Origin: Clostridia bacterium
Lineage (GTDB): Bacteria; Bacillota; Clostridia; Oscillospirales; Acutalibacteraceae
Reading direction: 5' to 3'
Length of the DNA stretch: 8,672 nucleotides
Assembly: GCA_024404065.1 (NCBI GenBank)
Contig: JAKSQR010000057.1
Location: 1-8,672 of the forward strand
Positions 1 to 5,101 of the stretch are shown piece by piece. How positions within the stretch are numbered: position 1 is the first letter of the stretch; the number at the start of each line of letters is the position of its first letter. The position numbers and the translations under genes were made by a program. The notes beneath the pieces were generated by a model that did no database searches, was not told the DNA's origin, and saw only the letters and a program-made list of their open reading frames with translations.

Positions 1-210
1 AAAACTGAAGGCATTGCAATACTTGCAGGTCTTTCACGCAAAAGAATGACTAACCTGAGCGGTGATCTGACTCAGGACGAAAAGGACACAGTAACCGCCT
101 GCCTTCACAATATGTGCATTATGGGCGGTGCAGATATAATCAGGGTGCATAATGTACCCGTTGCAGTAAAATGTGCAGCTATGGCAGACAGCCTGTACAG
201 AAAGGCATAA
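1..210 (+). CDS. folP: Dihydropteroate synthase, C-terminal fragment (cut by window edge)
   Basis: The frame is open from the first base and ends with TAA at 208-210, leaving the last 69 residues of a protein whose start lies outside the window. Two signatures of the FolP TIM barrel are visible. One is GLSRKRM (residues 10-16 of the fragment), matching the SRK segment that helps hold pterin and phosphate. The other is GADIIRVHNV, matching the terminal (G/A)xxxxRVHDV motif whose Arg and His contact the pyrophosphate-side anion. The enzyme condenses 6-hydroxymethyl-dihydropterin pyrophosphate with p-aminobenzoate to give dihydropteroate in the cytoplasm, and is the sulfonamide target. The usual Asp of RVHDV is Asn here. 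The next two genes supply its pterin substrate, which supports the call. The fragment is too short to exclude a FolP paralogue, but the context makes that unlikely. Confidence 0.9.
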   Translation, partial: KTEGIAILAGLSRKRMTNLSGDLTQDEKDTVTACLHNMCIMGGADIIRVHNVPVAVKCAAMADSLYRKA

Positions 211-211
211 G

Positions 212-580
212 ATGGATAAAATATTAGTCAGAGGTCTTGAAATTTTTGCCTATCACGGCGTAAATCCTGAGGAAAAAATTGATGGACAAAGATTTATACT
301 TGATATTACAGCTGATGTGGATTTAAGCAAGCCCTGTATTACAGATAACGTAGACGATACAGTAAGCTATGCAAAAATCATAAAGGAAGCTACAAGAATT
401 TTTACATCACAAAAGGATGATTTGCTTGAGAGAGCCTCCCGCAGAGTAGCAGAGGGACTTTTGCAGGCATTTGATAAAATAGAGAGTGTTACCATACTGC
501 TTAAAAAGCCTGATGCACCTATCAAGGCAGATTTTGACTATGTGGCAGTAGAAATAACACTTGGGAGAAACGAGATATGA
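212..580 (+). CDS. folB: Dihydroneopterin aldolase
   Basis: This 122-residue protein has the normal length for FolB, which converts 7,8-dihydroneopterin to 6-hydroxymethyl-dihydropterin plus glycolaldehyde. The N-terminal ILVRGLEIFAYHGV block is the family hallmark, followed by an EEK segment holding the Glu near residue 20-22. LLERASRRVAE carries Glu73, equivalent to the pterin-anchoring Glu of characterised aldolases. KKP at 98-100 carries the conserved catalytic Lys. I chose the ATG at 212 over an in-frame ATG at 173, because 173 lies inside the folP reading frame and would add 13 residues without family similarity. The chosen start follows the folP stop by one base, with a modest AAAGG about 7 nt upstream. 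The protein is cytoplasmic and normally octameric. The 3' end overlaps folK by 4 nt (ATGA), suggesting translational coupling. Confidence 0.95.
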   Translation: MDKILVRGLEIFAYHGVNPEEKIDGQRFILDITADVDLSKPCITDNVDDTVSYAKIIKEATRIFTSQKDDLLERASRRVAEGLLQAFDKIESVTILLKKPDAPIKADFDYVAVEITLGRNEI

Positions 581-1080
581 ATAAAGCCGTAATTGCCCTT
601 GGCACAAATATGGGCAACAGAATTGCAAACATTAACCAGGCAGTAAGGGCTATTTCCCGCCTGCCCGGTGTTAAAATAATAGCAGGCTCCTCAGTTTATG
701 AAACTGAGCCCGTAGGCTATAAGGACCAGGAAAATTTCTATAACGCAGTAGTGCTTGTTGAGGCTAATGTTTCACCTGCCATGCTGCTTGGTGGCTGCCT
801 TGGTATAGAGGCTGCTATGGGCAGAGAGAGAGTTATAGAAAACGGGCCCCGCATTATAGACCTTGACCTGCTTATATATGAAAATTACAAAAGTGACAGC
901 TTTGAGCTTACCCTGCCCCATCCCCGTATGCTTGAGCGTGCCTTTGTAATGAAGCCCCTTCTTGATTTATTCCCATCAGGCAGAGCTCTTGGCATTTCAT
1001 TTGGCCCTGCCCTTAGCGAAATCGGTGAAGAGGGCGTAATTGATACAGGCTTTGAAATGATAGTAAACGGTGAAGCCTGA
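577..1080 (+). CDS. folK: 2-amino-4-hydroxy-6-hydroxymethyldihydropteridine pyrophosphokinase (HPPK)
   Basis: FolK transfers pyrophosphate from ATP to 6-hydroxymethyl-dihydropterin, making the substrate of FolP. The 167-residue sequence is full length and slightly long at the C-terminus compared with the usual ~160. It shows the N-terminal ALGTNMGNR block, YETEPVGYKDQENFYNAV (the pterin-side loop), GRER at 82-85, GPRIIDLDL at 90-98 and LPHPRMLERAFVMKPL near 113-128. Asp95 and Asp97 of the IDLD motif are the expected pair of magnesium ligands. The aromatic residue often found before GPR is replaced by Asn, a tolerated difference in distant members. The start overlaps the folB stop as ATGA and is preceded by a GGGAG site about 9 nt upstream. 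The next gene begins 11 nt downstream. Cytoplasmic. Confidence 0.95.
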   Translation: MNKAVIALGTNMGNRIANINQAVRAISRLPGVKIIAGSSVYETEPVGYKDQENFYNAVVLVEANVSPAMLLGGCLGIEAAMGRERVIENGPRIIDLDLLIYENYKSDSFELTLPHPRMLERAFVMKPLLDLFPSGRALGISFGPALSEIGEEGVIDTGFEMIVNGEA

Positions 1081-1091
1081 GAGGTACTTAT

Positions 1092-1262
1092 ATGATATGT
1101 GATAACTGTGCATACAACGACTATGATGAGGAGTATGACACCTACACCTGCCTTGTAAACCTTGATGAGGATGAGCTTTACAGGTTTATGGAGGGCGGTC
1201 AGACTCAATGCCCCTACTACAACCCCTATAACGAATACAAAGTAGTTGAAAAGCAGAACTGA
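1092..1262 (+). CDS. Four-cysteine microprotein, probably DUF6472 family
   Basis: This 56-residue protein starts at an ATG with GAGG at 1081-1084, 7 nt upstream, and ends at TGA 1260-1262. The spacing, ribosome site and position inside the operon argue that it is real. It begins MICDNC, with Cys3 and Cys6 in a CxxC pair, followed by a Tyr/Asp/Glu-rich stretch (YNDYDEEYDTYTC, Cys20), NLDEDELYRFM, and QCPYY with Cys40 near the C-terminus, ending in EYKVVEKQN. From memory this layout matches the small clostridial family DUF6472, whose function is unknown. Four spaced cysteines could bind zinc or form an iron-sulfur or redox site, but this is inference. It has no signal peptide or membrane segment, so it is expected to be cytoplasmic. 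It sits between folK and a membrane-anchored foldase-like gene that starts 8 nt after its stop. Confidence 0.85.
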   Translation: MICDNCAYNDYDEEYDTYTCLVNLDEDELYRFMEGGQTQCPYYNPYNEYKVVEKQN

Positions 1263-1270
1263 GGTAGATT

Positions 1271-2932
1271 ATGAGCCAGAAAAAGCAAAAAATTTCCAAA
1301 GAAGAAAAAGCTTTGGCAAAACGAAAAAAAGATAATAAAAGATTTTTTATAATTCTTGGCGTTGCAATTTTTGTTATTGCTGCAGCAGTAATTGTTACCG
1401 CAGTAATTCTGCCTAAGATGAAGGCACCAAGAGTAATAGATGACCCTGATTTCAAAAGCGAATTTGAATATGTTACCTATGGCAATGGCATTTTACCACG
1501 TGAGTTTGCTGAGATAATCGGGCAGGCAGAGCTTGATGAGGCTGAAGCCTGCAAGCAGACAGGTGTTGCCTTCACCTGCGGTAAAAGGGAAATCTCAAGA
1601 GATTCTATGGTTATGTACTACATAGATGCCTACACAAGGCATGTTATGAAGGCATCCACAGATATTTCTATTTACGGACATTACACTGAGAAAATGTCCT
1701 TTGAGATGTACCCTGAGTTTAATAAATATACTGATGATGTAACCTACGGTCAGCAGATGCTGATGGAGGCAGAGCAGAATCTTGCCCAGAATTATTATCT
1801 GTTTGATAAGGCAATAGATGATGGCTTTGCTATCTCTGACCTTGAAATACACACAATCAAGGATGATTACGAAAGCATCGTTAAATACGCAAGCACCAAC
1901 AACACTGACATAAAGGCAATGATTAAAAAGAACTATAATACTGACTACGTTACTATGGAAATGTACTCAGCAATGCGAATCATTGAAACTTATGCCAATG
2001 CCTACGAAAAGAAGATGAAGGCTGAAGAAACTGAAAAGGTTTCCAACAGCGAAGTAAATAAGAGATTAAAGGGTAACGAAAGAGATTATCAGGTATTTAA
2101 GGGCAGAATTTTCCCCTTTGATGAGGAAATTCCTGATTACTCAAGTGTTAAAGATAACGACAGCTTTATAGCCTACCTTAAAGGCATTTATGGCGATTAT
2201 GATGAGCTTGATATAAAATCTGACGCTTCTTATGTTACCTACGCAAAGCTTAAAGAGCTTTATGGCGAAAAGGTTGCAGATTTCGTTTTCTCACCTGAGA
2301 GAAAAGCAGGCGAAGTAGCTGATATAGATAATGGCGCTAAAAAATTCCTCATTTACATTGAAAAGCCTGCCTACTTTGAAACAGGTGTACAGTGCGTATT
2401 GGTTTATAACCTTTACCAGACTGAGGCGGGCGAAGAACGTGAGAACGAAATGAAAATGTTCCAGGAGGAGTATAACAACTGGGTCAGCAACGGTGCTAAA
2501 AAGAGTGACTTACTTAAAATTGACCTTGCTTCCTTCGCTACCACTACTGATGCAATACCTACCGGTTATATAAGCCAGAGGGTAAACAGCCTTAATACTT
2601 ATGTAGACCAGTGGCTTCGTGACCCTGTGCGTAAAGAGGGCGACCATGCAATATACTTCCTTAACAGCTCCGTAGTTTACCTCTATTTTGAAAAGGTAAA
2701 TAAGGATGACTATGATTACATTGCAACCATCAAGGAAGAAATTGCAAAGGAAAACTTTGACCTTCATTACAGCTACAAGCTTGATAAAAAGTACCCTGTA
2801 AAATACGTTGAGCTTTTCCCACCTCTTGATACTGAAGTTTACGAAGGTACTCTTGAAAAGGAAATATTTGATACTGCTCACGACCCCGTAAATGCTCTTA
2901 ACGAAAAATACATTTACAGCAGAGTCAAGTAA
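1271..2932 (+). CDS. Membrane-anchored SurA/PrsA-like peptidyl-prolyl isomerase-type protein
   Basis: This 553-residue protein has a very basic N-terminus (residues 1-23, mostly Lys), then one hydrophobic segment at about 24-47, with a long polar domain after it. That predicts a type II topology with the bulk outside the cell. Residues ~97-270 look like a SurA-type chaperone region: VAFTCGKREISRDSMVMYYID resembles the usual VNGxxIS start, and helices with AIDDGFAISDLEI follow. Residues ~275-367 resemble a parvulin module ending in FVFSPERKAGEVADIDNGAKKFLIYIEK. A second similar block at ~372-480 ends WLRDPVRKEGDHAIYFLN followed by YLYFEKV. The typical parvulin active-site residues are not clear in either, so it may be a chaperone rather than an active isomerase. 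There is no lipobox cysteine, unlike PrsA. GAGGT at 1261-1265 lies 5 nt before the ATG. It is the last gene before a terminator. The specific client is unknown. Confidence 0.7.
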   Translation: MSQKKQKISKEEKALAKRKKDNKRFFIILGVAIFVIAAAVIVTAVILPKMKAPRVIDDPDFKSEFEYVTYGNGILPREFAEIIGQAELDEAEACKQTGVAFTCGKREISRDSMVMYYIDAYTRHVMKASTDISIYGHYTEKMSFEMYPEFNKYTDDVTYGQQMLMEAEQNLAQNYYLFDKAIDDGFAISDLEIHTIKDDYESIVKYASTNNTDIKAMIKKNYNTDYVTMEMYSAMRIIETYANAYEKKMKAEETEKVSNSEVNKRLKGNERDYQVFKGRIFPFDEEIPDYSSVKDNDSFIAYLKGIYGDYDELDIKSDASYVTYAKLKELYGEKVADFVFSPERKAGEVADIDNGAKKFLIYIEKPAYFETGVQCVLVYNLYQTEAGEERENEMKMFQEEYNNWVSNGAKKSDLLKIDLASFATTTDAIPTGYISQRVNSLNTYVDQWLRDPVRKEGDHAIYFLNSSVVYLYFEKVNKDDYDYIATIKEEIAKENFDLHYSYKLDKKYPVKYVELFPPLDTEVYEGTLEKEIFDTAHDPVNALNEKYIYSRVK

Positions 2933-2948
2933 AATAACATAGCTTTAA

Positions 2949-2985
2949 TGCCCCTGATTTAAGCAATAATCGGGGGCAGTTTTTT
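2949..2985 (+). terminator. Rho-independent terminator of the folate operon
   Basis: An 11-bp stem, with arms at 2949-2959 and 2968-2978 and one G-T wobble, encloses an 8-nt loop and is followed by T(6) at 2980-2985 after a single G. It starts 17 nt after the stop of the foldase-like gene, ending the folP-folB-folK transcript and separating it from the next gene, which has its own promoter. Confidence 0.92.
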
Positions 2986-3046
2986 ATGCTTTTCTGATGG
3001 CGGATTTTCACCACACCTCACCAAATCTGTCCAAATTCTCATAACA

Positions 3047-3059
3047 CAAATATTATTTG
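3047..3059. repeat. Small inverted repeat upstream of a promoter
   Basis: CAAATA and TATTTG form a perfect 6-bp inverted repeat around a single T. It lies about 45 bp upstream of the predicted -35 box of the exported-protein gene, where an activator or repressor could bind. The sequence is AT-rich, so a chance occurrence is quite possible. The rest of 2986-3100 holds nothing else I recognise. Confidence 0.25.
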
Positions 3060-3104
3060 GCTATTATACCTAAAAGCAGTAACAAATTTCGTCATTCTGT
3101 CACA

Positions 3105-3133
3105 TTGCAATATTTTCCTTTATATAATATAAT
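3105..3133 (+). promoter_or_regulatory. Sigma-A-type promoter of the exported-protein gene
   Basis: TTGCAA at 3105-3110 (4 of 6 consensus -35 bases, including the leading TTG) is followed after exactly 17 nt by TATAAT at 3128-3133, a perfect -10. A second overlapping TATAAT at 3123-3128 would leave only 12 nt and is less likely. Transcription would start near 3140, giving a 5' leader of roughly 40 nt. This fits the gene being transcribed apart from the upstream operon. Confidence 0.65.
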
Positions 3134-3170
3134 TATTATGAGTTAATTTGATGCTCATACCATTATGAAA

Positions 3171-3176
3171 GAAGGA
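3171..3176 (+). promoter_or_regulatory. Ribosome binding site that fixes the exported-protein start
   Basis: GAAGGA lies 6 nt before the ATG at 3183. It falls inside the first codons of the longer in-frame reading that would begin at ATG 3165, which has no comparable site. The start at 3183 also gives a conventional signal peptide beginning MTKK, so 3183 is preferred. Confidence 0.8.
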
Positions 3177-3182
3177 TATGAA

Positions 3183-4904
3183 ATGACAAAGAAAATTCTT
3201 GCACTTCTCCTTGCTCTCGTTATGGTTCTTGGCGCTGTTCCCTTCTTTGCTTTCGCTGAAGGCGAAGAGGAGATCGTTGAAGCAGCTTACGACAGAGTTG
3301 ATGCCTGGGACGCAAACCTTGCTCCCGTAGTGGCAAACCTTCTTGACAACGAACAGTCCGCTCATTGGAAATACGTTGCTGAGAATAACGACGTTCTTCG
3401 TAAGACAATGATCACTTATACTGCATTCGCTCTTTATGACAATGCCTGGAAAAACGGCTTTGATCAGAGCGTTTCAGTAGAAGAAGCTGAAAAGATTCTC
3501 GTTTCACTTCTTGAAAAGGTTGATGCTAACATCGGCAGTTCAAAAGTTGAAGAGATCATCAAGGTTCTTCAGACAGCTCAGACCGCTAACGAGCTTATCC
3601 AGAAGGTAAACAGCTATATCCAGATTGCTGAGGTTAATGATGTTGTTACATCTGCAGAATGGAACAAAGCATTCAGCTATATCAACACAGCAATTAAGAT
3701 TGGTAACTTCTATAAGGATAACAGAGATAAGGTTATTGAAGCTTATGCACGTCTTCTTACTGTACAGGCTTCAAACGCTTACTACAAGCAGATTCTTACT
3801 TACGTTGCAGAGCATACAAACTACAGCGTAGTTGAATACGCATGTAAGAACCTTATCAAGAATGCTGACGATTCAGTAAACGAATTCCTTCAGGAAGAAA
3901 CCAAAAACAGACTTAAGTACACAACTGATGAAGTTCTTGCTACCGCTGCACGTATAGCTCTTGAAAGCAATTCTTACACAGCAATTGCTCTTAAGGTTTA
4001 TGACATCGGCAAGAGCGCAGCTGACGTTCTCTGGAACACAAGCGACCAGTATGCACTTATGGACGAACTCTACACAACATTCTTTGTAGAGGCAGAAGCA
4101 GTTAACTGGACCAACGCAGTTAAAGAGCAGGGCGATAAGGAAGCTTATGAATATGGTGTAAGCTTCGTACTTGGCATCAGAGAAATCGGTGCACAGAGCC
4201 TTTACAACCTTAAGGTTGCTCAGAATAACGGTATAGTTGGTAAGGTTAAGAATCAGATTAACCTTAACGTTGGTTTTGAAAACGTAGCAGAGCTTGCATT
4301 CCTTGCAAACGCAAGAAAGGTTCTCTTTGCAGACGTTGAAACAATCAAGCCCGTTACTGCTATTATTACAGCTACTACAGCTGCTACTATTGATGTAAAC
4401 GGTTATCGTACATACAACGTTGCTGAAACATTTGAAACAGCTGATGGCTATTATCTTACAATGTACAGCCCCGCTATCGGTAACTACGTTAAGTCAATAT
4501 TCCTTAAATCTGACGCAAACGTATCACTCATCGCTGCATCTGACGCTCTTGCAACAGTAGTTGTTAAGAAGCTTGGCGCTGATGGTATCGCTCAGAAGTC
4601 ATTTACAGATAAGACAGTTGGTGCTGACGGCGTTATCGCTTTCAACACAGCAGACGATTCTTATACCTACACTCTTGGTGAAGAAACAGTTGTTACTGCT
4701 TTTGACACCACATTCGTTTATCCTGAGCTTAATGCTGTTACAGCTAAGTCAGTTGCAGACGCAAGCGCATCTGTAATTAAGGGCGAAATCGGCAATGCTC
4801 TTGATGGCGTAAAGGGTAAGGTTGTTACAATCGATCAGGTTATCAGAGACATTATCGAAAAGATCGTTTCAGCTATCAAATCTCTTTTCAATTTATTTGA
4901 CTAA
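3183..4904 (+). CDS. Exported protein of unknown function with C-terminal amphipathic helix
   Basis: I do not recognise a family for this 573-residue protein. Residues 1-25 are a classic signal peptide: MTKK, a Leu/Val-rich core, and a likely cut after AFA before EGEEE. There is no lipobox, sortase motif or internal membrane segment, so it is probably released or held at the wall. Residues ~26-375 read as almost continuous amphipathic helix. Residues ~390-515 are rich in Thr, Val, Ala and Tyr with short alternating hydrophobics, suggesting beta structure. Residues 547-573 form a strongly amphipathic helix ending IKSLFNLFD. There is one cysteine, at 221, so no internal disulphide is possible. 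The gene has its own promoter and a good ribosome site, stands alone, and uses CTT, GTT, GCT and AAC codons heavily, which suggests strong expression. A structural or surface role is a guess only. Confidence 0.8.
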   Translation: MTKKILALLLALVMVLGAVPFFAFAEGEEEIVEAAYDRVDAWDANLAPVVANLLDNEQSAHWKYVAENNDVLRKTMITYTAFALYDNAWKNGFDQSVSVEEAEKILVSLLEKVDANIGSSKVEEIIKVLQTAQTANELIQKVNSYIQIAEVNDVVTSAEWNKAFSYINTAIKIGNFYKDNRDKVIEAYARLLTVQASNAYYKQILTYVAEHTNYSVVEYACKNLIKNADDSVNEFLQEETKNRLKYTTDEVLATAARIALESNSYTAIALKVYDIGKSAADVLWNTSDQYALMDELYTTFFVEAEAVNWTNAVKEQGDKEAYEYGVSFVLGIREIGAQSLYNLKVAQNNGIVGKVKNQINLNVGFENVAELAFLANARKVLFADVETIKPVTAIITATTAATIDVNGYRTYNVAETFETADGYYLTMYSPAIGNYVKSIFLKSDANVSLIAASDALATVVVKKLGADGIAQKSFTDKTVGADGVIAFNTADDSYTYTLGEETVVTAFDTTFVYPELNAVTAKSVADASASVIKGEIGNALDGVKGKVVTIDQVIRDIIEKIVSAIKSLFNLFD

Positions 4905-4916
4905 TTATTAAATGTA

Positions 4917-4944
4917 TTTCCCCTGTGGGAAACTGCAGGGGAAA
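4917..4944 (+). terminator. Hairpin after the exported-protein gene, weak or partial terminator
   Basis: A perfect 9-bp stem, with arms at 4917-4925 and 4936-4944, encloses a 10-nt loop and begins 13 nt after the stop codon. The bases that follow (GCTTAAATTTC) are only moderately T-rich, so it may act as a weak terminator or as a 3' mRNA stabilising hairpin, with the stronger hairpin at 5027-5057 finishing termination. Confidence 0.5.
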
Positions 4945-4994
4945 GCTTAAATTTCAACAAACACACCAATTATAGTGAGTATCAGATTTAACTT

Positions 4995-5021
4995 AAAAAA
5001 AGCTTTTTTGTAATATTACAA
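4995..5021. repeat. Two adjacent AT-rich palindromes in the convergent intergenic region
   Basis: A perfect 14-bp palindrome, AAAAAAGCTTTTTT at 4996-5009, runs directly into a second one, TTGTAATATTACAA at 5008-5021, sharing two bases. Neither has a loop, so neither makes a good RNA hairpin alone. The second resembles a dyad protein-binding site, but no promoter beside it would explain an operator. The function is unknown. Apart from this and the three hairpins, the 197-nt gap between genes holds nothing I recognise. Confidence 0.5.
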
Positions 5022-5026
5022 ACGTG

Positions 5027-5057
5027 AAAAGCCGTCGGGTTTTCCCGGCGGCTTTTT
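5027..5057. terminator. Strong bidirectional rho-independent terminator
   Basis: A 13-bp stem (5027-5039 paired with 5044-5056, one G-T wobble) is closed by a TTTT loop. The left arm starts with AAAA and the right arm is followed by T(5), so it can stop plus-strand transcripts from the exported-protein gene and minus-strand transcripts from the YfhO gene. Its place between two converging genes fits a shared terminator. Confidence 0.9.
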
Positions 5058-5073
5058 GCATACCATAAAGTAA

Positions 5074-5095
5074 GGGCACCGCATAAACGGTGCCC
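5074..5095 (-). terminator. Hairpin just downstream of the YfhO gene
   Basis: A perfect 8-bp GC-rich stem (5074-5081 paired with 5088-5095) has a 6-nt loop. On the minus strand it lies 6 nt after the YfhO stop codon and is followed by TTACTTTAT, a broken T-tract. It is probably a first, weaker terminator or a 3'-end stabilising structure before the stronger hairpin at 5027-5057. Confidence 0.6.
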
Positions 5096-5101
5096 TGTAT
5101 T

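Noticed and set aside
173..211. Longer folB start at ATG 173
   Set aside because: It overlaps the folP coding end, adds 13 residues with no family similarity and lacks a ribosome site; ATG 212 begins the conserved FolB N-terminus.
407..628. Minus-strand open frames inside folB, folK, the foldase-like gene and the exported-protein gene
   Set aside because: They lie opposite well-supported genes, lack ribosome sites and have odd compositions rich in Cys, Ile or Ser, as expected for shadow frames.
3165..3182. Longer start for the exported protein at ATG 3165
   Set aside because: The ribosome site GAAGGA lies within this extension and points to ATG 3183, which gives a normal signal peptide.
4996..5009. 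AAAAAAGCTTTTTT as a terminator
   Set aside because: It has no loop and only A-T pairs around GC, so it cannot form a stable RNA hairpin; the 5027-5057 structure is far stronger.
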